From: Microbacterium sp. AB
Lineage (GTDB): Bacteria; Actinomycetota; Actinomycetes; Actinomycetales; Microbacteriaceae
DNA length: 64,000 nt
NCBI RefSeq assembly: GCF_032878875.1
Contig: NZ_CP118157.1
Span: 992,001 to 1,056,000 of the forward strand
Reading direction: 5' to 3'
Every line of letters starts with the position of its first letter. The first letter of the stretch is position 1. The position numbers and the translations under genes were made by a program. Positions 9,276-17,822 of this stretch are shown piece after piece. The notes beneath the pieces were generated by a model. That model worked only from the letters and a program-made list of their open reading frames with translations, was not told the DNA's origin and did no database searches.

Positions 9276-11090
9276 TCACCCGGTGTGCGCCGCCCGCTCC
9301 GCGAGCGACCGGCGCAGCGGGGCGAGCCGCGCGATGCTGTCGTCGAGCCCGCCGTGCCGCGACGAGAGCAGCCAGGCCTCGCGCTGGGCGTCGAGCAGGG
9401 CGTCGAGCCGGTCGAGCAGGAGGCCCGCGGCGACGCGGTCGGACGCCGCGGGCTCGCGGGCGAGGATCCCGTCCGCGAGCAGATCGACGGCGAAGAGGGC
9501 GAGGTGCACGGCCTGCCGGATCTCGGTGCGGACGGCGGCGGCGTCGGGGGAGGCGGGCCGCGCCGCATGCAGGTCGTCCAGCGCCTCCCGCAGCGTCGTC
9601 CGCGCCGCCTGCAGCGCGTCCGGGGCGGGGTGCTGCTCGGCGGGGAACCCCTCCGCGTCCAGCAGCACGCGGAAGAGCGGGCTCGCGTTGAACATCGGCA
9701 CGTCGAGCTGCGCCGCCACGCCGCCGACGGCGGTGAGCACCTCGCCGATCAGGCCGGTCTCGTCGGCGAAGACCCTCGTGTTGAGGACCTCGGAGAGGTC
9801 GAGGCCGCGGTTGGCCTCCAGGCCCCAGCTGACGGCGGCCCCGTAGACGATGGGCCCGTACGACATCACGGGCGGGTCGTACATGCCGTGGTCGCCCCAT
9901 GCCGTGATGAGATAGCCGCCGGAGCCGTGCTCCAGGCCCACGGCCGCGGCGTCCTCCAGGTTCTCGACGGCGTTGTCGAGCCGTCCCACGAGGGACAGCC
10001 ATGTGCTCGTCCCCGGCGCCACCCAGAAGGACGTCCCGCTGTCGATGAGCGGACGGGCCCGGTCGACGAAGCCGGCCGTGAGCGCGGCGACGTCCACGCC
10101 GTGCGCGAGCAGCCGCCGGCGCTCCGCCTCCGGCATGCGCTCCACCGAGGCGCGCATGAGCGACGGCGAGTCGTACTGCCACACGATGGGGATGGCGCCT
10201 GCGGGCACGCGCGACGCGACCTCGGGGTGATTGGCGAGGATGTCCGCCCAGAACTCCACCGAGTAGCCCCGATCCAGCCAGGGGGAGATGACCTGGGCGA
10301 GGTACTCGACGTAGACCGTGCCGAGCCCCTCGCGCTCCGCCCGCTCGCGACTGGCCCCGAGCCCCAGCTCCCAGGTCTCGTCGGCGCCGACGTTGACGCG
10401 CCGCGAGCGCAGGTGCGACGTCAGCTCCTCCACGAGACCCGTCACGAAGGCCGCGTTGTCCGCCGTCGGCGCGAGGGTCGACGGCGGACGCAGCTGATCC
10501 CCGATCTCGACGGGCTCGGCGATCTCGCCGCGGTCGCGATAGGCGTCGTGCGCGAGCCAGCGCTCCCAGTGGCCGAAGGTGTTCTGGTTCGCGACGAGCT
10601 CGATGCCCCTCGACGCGCACAGATCGTCGAGCCAGCGCACGTCCTCCGGCGTGAGGGGGGAGGCGTCGCGCCAGACGGCCTCGTGCCCGCTGTAGGCGAA
10701 GGCGTGCTCGAGGTAGAGCTCGAACTGGTTGATGCGGGCGAGCGAGAGGACCTCGACGAGCCGCGCCAGGCTCGCACGGGTCGGCACGCGGTCGCGGCTG
10801 ACGTCGAGCATGAAGCCGCGTCGCCCGAAGTCGGGCCAGTCCTCGATCTCGGCGGCCGTCTGCTCCGCGGCGGGCAGGCCCCGCAGCTGATCGAGCGTCT
10901 GCTGGGCATAGCGGAGCCCGGCGGCGTCCGCGTAGTCGAGGGCGACCGCGCCCGCGGCGTATCGCAGCCGGTAGCCCTGCGGGGGCAGCTCGGGGTCGTG
11001 GCGGACGCGCACGGCCTCGTCGGCGGCGGGCGGGGCGGCGTCGATCGGCGTGAGGGATCGGGGGGCGGGGAACAGCGACGGTGTGGACAA
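9276..11090 (-). CDS. Family 20-type glycoside hydrolase (beta-N-acetylhexosaminidase-like), cytosolic
   Basis: 604 aa. A GH20b-like N-terminal domain (about 1-85) leads to the catalytic barrel starting at RRGFMLDVSRDRVPT. The catalytic Asp-Glu pair lies in VNVGADET (about residues 227-228), where most GH20 enzymes have H-x-G-G-DE. There is no signal peptide, so it acts on imported oligosaccharides. It is the last gene of an operon with a sugar importer and faces a ROK regulator, ROK kinase and nagB, which supports cleavage of N-acetylglucosamine-containing di- or oligosaccharides. Start: TTG at 11090, chosen because AGG of gaaagcagg lies nine bases upstream; no in-frame ATG exists before the conserved region. 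The frame stays open further upstream only through overlap with the permease gene. Confidence 0.82.
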   Translation of the reverse strand: MSTPSLFPAPRSLTPIDAAPPAADEAVRVRHDPELPPQGYRLRYAAGAVALDYADAAGLRYAQQTLDQLRGLPAAEQTAAEIEDWPDFGRRGFMLDVSRDRVPTRASLARLVEVLSLARINQFELYLEHAFAYSGHEAVWRDASPLTPEDVRWLDDLCASRGIELVANQNTFGHWERWLAHDAYRDRGEIAEPVEIGDQLRPPSTLAPTADNAAFVTGLVEELTSHLRSRRVNVGADETWELGLGASRERAEREGLGTVYVEYLAQVISPWLDRGYSVEFWADILANHPEVASRVPAGAIPIVWQYDSPSLMRASVERMPEAERRRLLAHGVDVAALTAGFVDRARPLIDSGTSFWVAPGTSTWLSLVGRLDNAVENLEDAAAVGLEHGSGGYLITAWGDHGMYDPPVMSYGPIVYGAAVSWGLEANRGLDLSEVLNTRVFADETGLIGEVLTAVGGVAAQLDVPMFNASPLFRVLLDAEGFPAEQHPAPDALQAARTTLREALDDLHAARPASPDAAAVRTEIRQAVHLALFAVDLLADGILAREPAASDRVAAGLLLDRLDALLDAQREAWLLSSRHGGLDDSIARLAPLRRSLAERAAHTG

Positions 11091-11125
11091 GACGAGATGC
11101 CTGCTTTCTTCTGGGATGCGGATGG

Positions 11126-11995
11126 TCAGCCCTTGACGGCGCCGGCGACCATGCCGCGCGCCATCGTCCGCTGGACGAACACGAAAAGGACGATGACGGG
11201 GACGGCGACGAGGACGGACCCGGCCATGACGCCGCCCCAGTCGGTGCCCTGCATCCCCTGCTGGAAGGTCTGCAGCCACACGGGAAGCGTCGTCGAGCCG
11301 CCCGAGGAGAGCATGACGAGGGCGAGCGTGTACTCGTTCCACGCGACGAGGAAGCCGAAGACGCCGGTCGAGACGAGGCCGGGGCCGAGCAGCGGCAGCG
11401 TGACGCGGAAGAAGGCGCTCACCTTGCCGCACCCGTCGACCATGGCGGCCTCCTCGAGCTCGATCGGCACCCCGTCGACGAACCCCTTGAGCATCCAGGT
11501 GATGAACGGCAGGACCGTCCCCACGTACAGCAGGCTGAGCCCGAGGACGGAGTTCAGCAGCCCCCACGAGTCGAGCATGCGGTACTGGGAGATGAAGAGC
11601 GCCTCGGCGGGGATCATCTGCACGACGAGGACCGCCACGATCATCCCCGCCCGTCCCCGGAAGCGGAACCGGCTGAGCGCGACCGCCGCGAGCACGGCCG
11701 ACAGCAGCGAGACGGCGACCGCGAGGAGGCTCACCCTGGCGCTCGTCCAGAGCGACGACCAGAACGTCGCGTCGGCGAGCACTCCGGCGTAGGACGACAG
11801 GGTGGGGTCGACGGGGAACAGCCGCGGCTCGCTGATGCGCAGCAGGTTCGGGTCCTGCAGCGAGGCGTTGACCATCCAGTAGATGGGGAACACCCAGACG
11901 AGCGCCAGGACGATCGCGACGATGCTCGCGACGCTCCTCGTCGTGGAGCGGCGACGGCGTCTCGGGCGCGAGGCGGACAGGACGAGCGAGGTCAT
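11126..11995 (-). CDS. Carbohydrate ABC transporter permease (MalG type)
   Basis: 289 aa integral membrane protein with six predicted helices. The EAA loop that docks onto the ATPase is clear (ELEEAAMVDGCGKVSAFFRVTLPLL). The N-terminal cytosolic tail is rich in Arg. With the upstream MalF-type permease it forms the membrane channel of a sugar importer; the start overlaps the MalF stop by four bases (ATGA, 11992-11995). No ATPase gene is in this operon, so a shared MsiK/UgpC-type ATPase must power it. Substrate is inferred from neighbours to be an amino-sugar oligosaccharide such as chitobiose. Confidence 0.92.
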   Translation of the reverse strand: MTSLVLSASRPRRRRRSTTRSVASIVAIVLALVWVFPIYWMVNASLQDPNLLRISEPRLFPVDPTLSSYAGVLADATFWSSLWTSARVSLLAVAVSLLSAVLAAVALSRFRFRGRAGMIVAVLVVQMIPAEALFISQYRMLDSWGLLNSVLGLSLLYVGTVLPFITWMLKGFVDGVPIELEEAAMVDGCGKVSAFFRVTLPLLGPGLVSTGVFGFLVAWNEYTLALVMLSSGGSTTLPVWLQTFQQGMQGTDWGGVMAGSVLVAVPVIVLFVFVQRTMARGMVAGAVKG

Positions 11996-12972
11996 GCGAG
12001 GTCTCCCTGCTTGCCGAGCTGGCGCACGTAGCGCCACGTGATGACGAGGAGGACCGCGAGCATGACCATGGCGAGAGCCGACGCCATGCCGTAGTCGCCG
12101 CCCGCGATGCCGGTGTTGTAGACGTAGGTGCCGAGCAGGTGCGTCTGCGTGGCGTCGCCGCCTGCCCGCTGCAGCACGTGGATCTGGGTGAAGACGCGCA
12201 GATCCCAGATGATCTGCAGGATGCCCAGCAGCAGGATGACGGGTCTGACGAGCGGCAGCACGACGCTCGCGAGCTGGCGTCGCAGGCCCGCGCCGTCGAG
12301 CTGCGCGGCCTCGACGAGCGACGGGTCCACCTGCGTCAGCGCCGCGAACGTGGAGAGCGTGACGAGCGGAACGCTCGCCCAGACGATGACGCTGCCCGCG
12401 ACGGCCCAGAACGTGAAGGGGCTCGCGTGCAGCCAGTTGAAGCTCTGGAACCCCGACAGGCCGAGGCCGGTGAGCACCTCGTTGACGAGGCCGTTCCTCT
12501 GGTCCACCAGCAGCTGCCAGACGGTCAGCGCCGCGACCGTGGGCGTGGCCCAGGCGAGGACGAGGCCGATCTGGAGCGCGAGGCGCGCGGCGGGCCAGAT
12601 GTGCTGCATGAGCACCGCCAGCGCGACGCCGACGAGCATCGTGAGGCCCGCGCAGAGGAAGCAGAAGAGGAGGGATCGCAGCAGGACGAGCCAGAAGTAC
12701 GGATCGGTCGCGATCTCCGCGTAGTTGTCGAGGCCGACCCAGTCGGCCGGCTGGCCGAACTGCTGGGCGAGGCCGAACTGCTGGAAGGACATGATCAGCT
12801 GCTGCACGAGTGGGTACCCGAGTGCGAGCACGACAAGGGTCACGGGCAGGGCGATCAGAAGATAGGGGGCGGCCTTCTGGGCGCGCCGTCCCCGGCGTCC
12901 CGCGGCGGGGACGTGGACGGTCTGGGCCGGAGGCGCCTGGGCGCTCTCCCTGTCCTCGAGCTGCATCGTCAT
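11992..12972 (-). CDS. Carbohydrate ABC transporter permease (MalF type)
   Basis: 326 aa with six to seven predicted transmembrane helices. An Arg-rich cytosolic N-terminus (RRGRRAQKAAPYLL) leads into the first helix, and the EAA loop reads LVEAAQLDGAGLRRQLASVVLPLV. It pairs with the MalG-type permease, which starts inside its stop codon. It sits 51 bp downstream of the binding-protein gene, and that gap holds a strong hairpin, so it is probably expressed at a lower level than the binding protein. A second ATG two codons downstream (12966) is an alternative start. Confidence 0.92.
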   Translation of the reverse strand: MTMQLEDRESAQAPPAQTVHVPAAGRRGRRAQKAAPYLLIALPVTLVVLALGYPLVQQLIMSFQQFGLAQQFGQPADWVGLDNYAEIATDPYFWLVLLRSLLFCFLCAGLTMLVGVALAVLMQHIWPAARLALQIGLVLAWATPTVAALTVWQLLVDQRNGLVNEVLTGLGLSGFQSFNWLHASPFTFWAVAGSVIVWASVPLVTLSTFAALTQVDPSLVEAAQLDGAGLRRQLASVVLPLVRPVILLLGILQIIWDLRVFTQIHVLQRAGGDATQTHLLGTYVYNTGIAGGDYGMASALAMVMLAVLLVITWRYVRQLGKQGDLA

Positions 12973-12988
12973 CGTTCGATCCCTTCAC

Positions 12989-13015
12989 GGGGCGCCCGCC
13001 CGCGGCGGGCGCCCC
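12989..13015 (-). terminator. Intra-operon hairpin between binding protein and permease genes
   Basis: Perfect 11-bp inverted repeat, ggggcgcccgc (12989-12999) and gcgggcgcccc (13005-13015), with a 5-base loop. It lies in the gap after the solute-binding-protein stop. No T-tract follows, so it more likely protects the 3' end of the binding-protein message or partly attenuates transcription than stops it fully. The second sugar importer in the window has an equivalent hairpin at the same place. Confidence 0.65.
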
Positions 13016-13023
13016 GACCGGCT

Positions 13024-14301
13024 TCAGTCGTTGAGCATGTCCTCGAGCTGCGCGTCGACGTCCGCTCCCACGGTCTGGACGTCCTCGCCGTTCGCGATCC
13101 GGGTGAAGATGCTCGCGGGCACCTGCGCGCTGTCGGCGACGCCCCAGGCCGGGGTGTTGGGCGTGAGCTTCGAGGCCTCGACGGCCGTCGTGGCGAACTC
13201 CGCGGTGACGCCCTCGAGGGCTCCCGCGTAGTCGAGGTTCCCCGGCACCCAGCCCCCGTCCGAGGCGAGCATCGACTGGAACTCCTCGCTGTAGATGAGG
13301 CTCATGGCCTCCTGGGCGAGGCCCTGGTTCGGAGAGGCGGCCGAGATCGCCATGTTCGAGCCGCCCGCGAAGGTCACTCCCGGCTCGCCCGCCTCGAGCC
13401 CGGGAAGCGCCATCACGCCGACCTTGCCCTCGTCCCAGAGCGACTGGTCGATGCGGGCCTCCGCGTAGTTCAGGTAGGAGAGGAAGCCGATGCGGCCCTC
13501 GTTGAACAGCTCGGGCGCTGCCTGGACGGCGTCGTTGGAGTCGAGGTCGTACTCCGAGCCCTCCAGGAAGATGCGCTGGATGGCCGTGAGCGCCTCCTGC
13601 GACTCGGGGGTGGACAGCGCGCCCTCCCAGGTGCCGTCGGAGCCCTGCACGGCGTAGTCGCCGCCGTAGGTGAAGAGCAGCCCCTCGAGCGTGTGCGGGT
13701 CGGCTGCGGCGAGGTACATCCCGGTGAAGTCGTCCGTGCCCTCCGGGTTGGCCTCGTTGAGGGCGATCGCCGCGTCGGCGAGCTCGTCGATCGTGGTCGG
13801 CACCGCGATGCCCGCGGCCTCGAGCAGGTCGGTGCGGTAGAAGATGACGCGGGCGCCCTGGTACAGCGGCGTCGCGTAGACGACGTCGTCCCAGGAGCCC
13901 GCCTCGATGCCGCTGGCGACGAGGCTGTCGCCGCCGAGGTCGCCGAGGAGGTCGTCCAGCGGGGTGAACGCGCCGACCGAGGTGAACGTCGAGGCCTGCG
14001 TGTTGCCGACCTCCACGAGGTCGGGGGTCTCGCTTGCGCTCGGCAGCGCCGTCTGGAGCTTCTCGACGATCCCCGGCCAGGTCTGGATCTCGACGCTGAG
14101 CGTCGAGCCCTCGTTCTGCGCGGCGAACTCGGTCTGCAGCCATTCGACGGCGGTGTCGGGGATGGAGCTCTCCATGAACCAGACCGTGAGGTCGGCCGTC
14201 GCGTCGTCTCCGCCGCCGTCCGCGGTGTCTCCGGAGCCGCACGCGGTCAGGGCGAGAGCGCTCGCCGAGGCGAGGGCGAGGAGGGGGAGCGTCTTCTTCA
14301 T
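13024..14301 (-). CDS. Sugar ABC transporter substrate-binding lipoprotein
   Basis: 425 aa. A lipoprotein signal peptide (MKKTLPLLALASASALALTACG) has a lipobox ending in Cys about residue 21. The mature part is a type 1 extracellular solute-binding protein, with TVWFMESSIPDTAVEWLQTEF as first strand and helix and a long acidic surface. It captures the sugar outside the membrane and delivers it to the two downstream permeases. It is the first gene of an operon that ends with the GH20-type hydrolase. ATG start with a good ribosome-binding site (gagagga). The divergent ROK gene upstream is the obvious regulator. Confidence 0.93.
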   Translation of the reverse strand: MKKTLPLLALASASALALTACGSGDTADGGGDDATADLTVWFMESSIPDTAVEWLQTEFAAQNEGSTLSVEIQTWPGIVEKLQTALPSASETPDLVEVGNTQASTFTSVGAFTPLDDLLGDLGGDSLVASGIEAGSWDDVVYATPLYQGARVIFYRTDLLEAAGIAVPTTIDELADAAIALNEANPEGTDDFTGMYLAAADPHTLEGLLFTYGGDYAVQGSDGTWEGALSTPESQEALTAIQRIFLEGSEYDLDSNDAVQAAPELFNEGRIGFLSYLNYAEARIDQSLWDEGKVGVMALPGLEAGEPGVTFAGGSNMAISAASPNQGLAQEAMSLIYSEEFQSMLASDGGWVPGNLDYAGALEGVTAEFATTAVEASKLTPNTPAWGVADSAQVPASIFTRIANGEDVQTVGADVDAQLEDMLND

Positions 14302-14370
14302 GGTGTGTCCTCTCGTGGGTGATCTTCCTGGTGCGGGGTATCACGCGGGGCCTTCGTCGTCGAAGCGCCC

Positions 14371-14449
14371 GACACCTTGGAGGAAAGTATGGACACCTAA
14401 CTAACAAAATGGAAGAGTAGGCATGAAGTTGCTCGGAGAGTTTTCCTCC
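14371..14449. promoter_or_regulatory. Divergent control region with candidate ROK operators
   Basis: This stretch between the sugar operon and the ROK regulator is much richer in A+T than its surroundings (ctaactaacaaaat at 14397-14410). It carries a direct repeat gacacct (14371-14377 and 14392-14398, 21 bp apart, two helical turns). It also carries an inverted repeat ggaggaaa (14379-14386) / tttcctcc (14442-14449). Repeats spaced by whole helical turns fit a repressor acting on both promoters. Which element is the operator is an inference. Confidence 0.45.
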
Positions 14450-14500
14450 GTGAAACGTCCGTCTCCCGGCGAAGGTCGTCGAACCGTCGAAAGGACCGTC

Positions 14501-15631
14501 ATGGGCGCCTCGTCCGCTCTCTCGCGTCGTGCCAGGACCGGCACCCGCCAGCTGCCCGAGCACGCGCGCGTGCACAACAGGGCCCTCGTCCTCACGACGC
14601 TCTTCCACGAGGGGGCGATGAGCCGCGCGGACCTCGCGCGTGAGACGGGGCTGACACGGGTGACGACGTCGGACCTCGTCGCCGAGCTGGTGCGCGACGG
14701 TCTCGTCCTCGAGCTGGGGCTGCGCGCGCCCTCGGGGCCGGGCAAGCCGGCCCTCCTCGTCGACCTCGATCGCACGGGCCTGCTCGTGGCCGGGATCGAC
14801 CTCTCCGGCGCGGACGAGTACGTCGGCGCCGTGATGGACCTCACCGGGGCGGTCCGCACGCGGATCTCGTCGCCGCGGGCGACGGGGGAGACGAGCGAGG
14901 AGGCGCAGGCGACCGTCGTCTCCCTCGCCCGGCGGCTCGTCGAGGCGCCGGGCGGCCGCCTGCTCGGCGTGGGCGTCGCCTCGCCCGGCGTCGTCTCCGC
15001 CGACGGCGTCGTGCTGGAGGCGCCCAACATCGGATGGAACGGCGTGCCGCTGCGGGAGCTGCTCGAACGCGAGCTCGGCGTCGTGGTGAGCGTCGGCAAC
15101 GACGCGAACGCGGCCGCTCTCGCGGAGTACACGCTCGGCGGCGGCGAGCCCGATCTCATCCTCGTGCGCATCGCACGCGGCGTCGGCGCGGGTCTCCTCC
15201 TGCGCGGGGAGCTGGTCGCCGGACGCCACGAGGCCGCGGGCGAGATCGGGCACGTGCCCGTCGGCTCCGGGGGGCCGGAATGCGCGTGCGGCAACCGGGG
15301 CTGTCTCGAGGCGTGGATCGCGATGCCGCGTCTCCTGGAGCAGCTCGACGGGGCGCCGGAGCCCGACGCGGTCCTCCGCGATGCGGGAGGACGCCTCGGG
15401 ATGGCGCTGGCGCCCGTCGTGGGGGCGCTCGACGTGTCGGACGTCGTCGTGGCCGCGCCGCCGGAGCTGTACGACGGCGTGCTGCTCGACGCCGCGCGGG
15501 ACATGCTGCGCGAGCGCACGCTCGGACGCTTCCGCTCGCGTGTGCGGATGCGCATCTCCGAGCACAACGACGACATCGTGCTGCGCGGCGCTCTCGTCAT
15601 GGTCCTGTCGACGGCGCTCGGGGTCTCGTGA
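14501..15631 (+). CDS. ROK family transcriptional regulator
   Basis: 376 aa. An N-terminal winged helix-turn-helix (about 30-90, ALVLTTLFHEGAMSRADLA and TRVTTSDLVAELVRDGLV) is fused to a ROK fold. The ROK zinc motif CACGNRGCLE is intact. The usual ATP-binding DxGGTK motif is replaced by DLSGADE, so it should sense sugar but not phosphorylate it. It is divergent from the sugar-importer/hexosaminidase operon and overlaps the ROK kinase gene by four bases (GTGA). Start at 14501 was chosen over 14423 because aaagga lies six bases before this ATG and the wHTH alignment begins shortly after. NagC/Mlc-like repression relieved by an imported sugar is the likely mode. Confidence 0.88.
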   Translation: MGASSALSRRARTGTRQLPEHARVHNRALVLTTLFHEGAMSRADLARETGLTRVTTSDLVAELVRDGLVLELGLRAPSGPGKPALLVDLDRTGLLVAGIDLSGADEYVGAVMDLTGAVRTRISSPRATGETSEEAQATVVSLARRLVEAPGGRLLGVGVASPGVVSADGVVLEAPNIGWNGVPLRELLERELGVVVSVGNDANAAALAEYTLGGGEPDLILVRIARGVGAGLLLRGELVAGRHEAAGEIGHVPVGSGGPECACGNRGCLEAWIAMPRLLEQLDGAPEPDAVLRDAGGRLGMALAPVVGALDVSDVVVAAPPELYDGVLLDAARDMLRERTLGRFRSRVRMRISEHNDDIVLRGALVMVLSTALGVS

Positions 15632-16617
15632 GCGAGATCCTCGCGGGAGGCGCGGTGCGCATCGGTCTCGACATGGGCGGCACGAAGACCGACGCCGTCG
15701 CCCTGGACCGCGACGGCCGCATCGCCGCGCGGGCCCGCATCGCGACCGAGCACGGTGCCGACGGAGCCGTGGCGACCGCCCTGCGCGCGCTCGAGGCGCT
15801 GGACCGCGGCGGCGCGGCGCGGCGTCCGGCGTCCATCGGCATCGGGGTTCCCGGGCAGATCGACGGCGGCCGGGTGAGGCACGCGGTGAACCTGCGGGTG
15901 ACGGATCTCGACCTCGGCGGAGAGGTCGAGCGCGCGACGGGGATCCCCGTCCGGGTCGAGAACGACGTCAAGGCCGCGGCCCTCGGCGCGTCCGCGCTGC
16001 GTCGCGGCGCGCGTGCGGACGCGCTGAGCGAAGGCGCGAGCCGCGCGGCGGACGCCGACGTGATCGCGTACCTCAACCTCGGCACGGGGACGGCGGCCGG
16101 CATCGTCGCCGCGGGACGGCTGTGGCGCGGCGCAGGAGGCGCGGCGGGGGAGATCGGGCATCTGTCGATCGATCCCGCCGGCCCCGTGTGCGTGTGCGGG
16201 CAGCGGGGGTGCATCGAGACCTACACGGGCGGCGCGGCGATCGCCCGTCGCTGGGGACGCGGCGGGGAGCTGCCGGTGCGCGACGTCTTCGACGCGGCCG
16301 ACGCGGCCGACCCGCACGCCGTCGCGCTGCGCGACGGCCTCGCGCGCGGCGTGGCGGCGGCCGTCCGGCTGCTGGTCCTCGCCGTCGACGCGCGGACCAT
16401 CGTGATCGGCGGCGGTCTCGCAGCCCTCGGGGACCGGCTGCTCGCCGTCGTGAACGCGGAGCTGATCCCCTCCGGTGCGGCGTCGCCGTTCATCCGCTCG
16501 CTCCGGCTCGCCGAGCGCATCGAGCTGCTGCCGCCGGCCTCGGCCGCGGCAGCCGTGGGGGCGTCCCTCGTCGGCCGCGGCGAGCCCGTCGCCTCGTCGC
16601 CGACGCTCCGCACGTGA
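15628..16617 (+). CDS. ROK family sugar kinase (probable N-acetylglucosamine/glucosamine kinase)
   Basis: About 329 aa. The ATP-binding motif DMGGTKTD, the catalytic Asp in ENDVKAAALG, and the zinc-binding CVCGQRGCIE motif are all present, so this is an active ROK kinase, in contrast to the regulator before it. Placement between a ROK repressor and nagB suggests phosphorylation of GlcNAc or glucosamine released by the hexosaminidase. The specificity is inferred from neighbours only. Start: the GTG at 15628 overlaps the regulator stop (GTGA). A GTG at 15655, four bases after gggagg, would give the canonical short ROK N-terminus (VRIGLDMGG) and is a serious alternative. Confidence 0.85.
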   Translation: MSEILAGGAVRIGLDMGGTKTDAVALDRDGRIAARARIATEHGADGAVATALRALEALDRGGAARRPASIGIGVPGQIDGGRVRHAVNLRVTDLDLGGEVERATGIPVRVENDVKAAALGASALRRGARADALSEGASRAADADVIAYLNLGTGTAAGIVAAGRLWRGAGGAAGEIGHLSIDPAGPVCVCGQRGCIETYTGGAAIARRWGRGGELPVRDVFDAADAADPHAVALRDGLARGVAAAVRLLVLAVDARTIVIGGGLAALGDRLLAVVNAELIPSGAASPFIRSLRLAERIELLPPASAAAAVGASLVGRGEPVASSPTLRT

Positions 16618-16644
16618 ACGCTCCCCGTCTGACAGGGTGGTCCT

Positions 16645-17424
16645 ATGGCTGAAGTCGTGATCGTCTCCGATGCGTCCGTCGCGGGGGGTGTCGTCGCGGA
16701 CGAGATCGTGCGCGTGGTCCGGTCGCGTCCCGATGCCGTGCTGGGGCTCGCCACGGGGTCCACGCCGTTGCCGGTGTACGAGGCGTTGCGTCCGCGCCTG
16801 GGGGGTGTGGACGTGTCCCGGATGCGCGGGTTCGCGCTCGACGAGTACGTGGGCCTGGACCCCTCGCATCCGCAGTCGTACCGGTCGGTCATCGCCCGGG
16901 AGGTCGTCGAGCCGCTCGGCCTGGACCCCGCGCGCATCCGCACGCCCGACGGGTCCCTCGAGGGCATCGCGCACGCCGGCGAGGACTACGAGGCGGCCAT
17001 CGAGGCGGCCGGGGGCGTGGACCTGCAGATCCTGGGCATCGGGACGGACGGCCACATCGGCTTCAACGAGCCGGGATCGTCGTTCGCGTCCCTCACCCGG
17101 GTGAAGACGCTGACCCGGCAGACGCGGGAGGACAACGCGCGCTTCTTCGACCGCATCGACGACGTGCCGATGCACTGCATCACCCAGGGTCTGGGCACGA
17201 TCCTGCGCGCACGACACCTCGTGCTCCTCGCGTTCGGGGCGGGCAAGGCCGAGGCCGTCGCCGGCGCCGTCGAGGGCCCCGTGACCGCGTCGCTGCCGGG
17301 CTCGGCCATCCAGCTCCACCCGCACGTCACCGTCCTCGTCGACGAGGACGCCGCCTCCGGCCTGCGCGACGCCGACTACTACCGGTACACGTGGAACAAC
17401 AAACCCGCCTGGCAGACGATCTGA
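16645..17424 (+). CDS. nagB: Glucosamine-6-phosphate deaminase
   Basis: 259 aa, normal NagB length. Recognisable motifs: GLATGSTPLPVYEAL (phosphate/substrate loop), the catalytic Asp in FALDEYVGL, LGIGTDGHIGFNEPGS with the catalytic His/Glu, and the allosteric-type C-terminus HPHVTVLVDEDAA. It converts glucosamine 6-phosphate to fructose 6-phosphate and ammonia, feeding amino sugars into glycolysis. It lies 27 bp after the ROK kinase. A CAGGGT six bases before the ATG could be its own leaderless -10 box. No nagA deacetylase is in this cluster; it must be elsewhere if acetylated sugars are used. Confidence 0.96.
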   Translation: MAEVVIVSDASVAGGVVADEIVRVVRSRPDAVLGLATGSTPLPVYEALRPRLGGVDVSRMRGFALDEYVGLDPSHPQSYRSVIAREVVEPLGLDPARIRTPDGSLEGIAHAGEDYEAAIEAAGGVDLQILGIGTDGHIGFNEPGSSFASLTRVKTLTRQTREDNARFFDRIDDVPMHCITQGLGTILRARHLVLLAFGAGKAEAVAGAVEGPVTASLPGSAIQLHPHVTVLVDEDAASGLRDADYYRYTWNNKPAWQTI

Positions 17425-17434
17425 CGCGGCGAGG

Positions 17435-17815
17435 TCATCCCACCGCCCGGAGGTTGTGCAGCACCCCGATCACGACCGCGAACGCGCCGACCCCGACCCC
17501 GAGCCAGGGCAGATCGAGTCCCCAGAGGGCGATGGTCGCGGTGAGGAAGACCGCGAGCTCGACGAGCGCCCGCAGGAAGGGATGAACGGGAAGGACCGCC
17601 TTCGGCGAGACGAACAGGGCCCAGGCGAGGATCGCGAGCACGGGTGCTCCGATCCCCGCGACGACGTTCCACGGAAAGGCCCACGCGAGGAAGCCCCAGG
17701 CCGCGATGCTCGCGAACGCGAGCACTTCGGAGAGGAGCCGCAGCACGTCGAGGAGCGTGATGCGGCGGGATCTCACACCGGGCGTTCCTGCGGCGAGAGC
17801 GGCGGAGTCGGGCAT
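17435..17815 (-). CDS. YrdB family membrane protein (DUF2568)
   Basis: 126 aa with four predicted transmembrane helices (FASIAAWGFLAWAF, IGAPVLAILAWALFV, LVELAVFLTATIAL, GVGVGAFAVVIGVL). The pattern of an initial Glu in helix 1 (LLSEVLAFAS), the Trp-rich loop and PHPFLRALVELAVF matches YrdB/DUF2568 proteins. No biochemical function is known for the family. It is convergent with nagB, with only 10 bp between stops. Its upstream region has TAGACT followed by ggagtcc and the ATG, so it can be either leaderless or use GGAG as ribosome-binding site. Confidence 0.85.
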   Translation of the reverse strand: MPDSAALAAGTPGVRSRRITLLDVLRLLSEVLAFASIAAWGFLAWAFPWNVVAGIGAPVLAILAWALFVSPKAVLPVHPFLRALVELAVFLTATIALWGLDLPWLGVGVGAFAVVIGVLHNLRAVG

Positions 17816-17822
17816 GGACTCC

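Noticed and set aside
7655..9691. 678-codon open frame on the plus strand
   Set aside because: Antisense to the L,D-transpeptidase, which has clear catalytic motifs; the translation is low-complexity.
12139..14322. 727-codon open frame on the plus strand
   Set aside because: Antisense to the permease and binding-protein genes; no recognisable motif.
11996..15565. Long upstream extension of the MalG-type permease frame
   Set aside because: It crosses the second permease, the binding protein and part of the ROK gene; the ATG at 11995 overlapping the neighbouring stop is the natural start.
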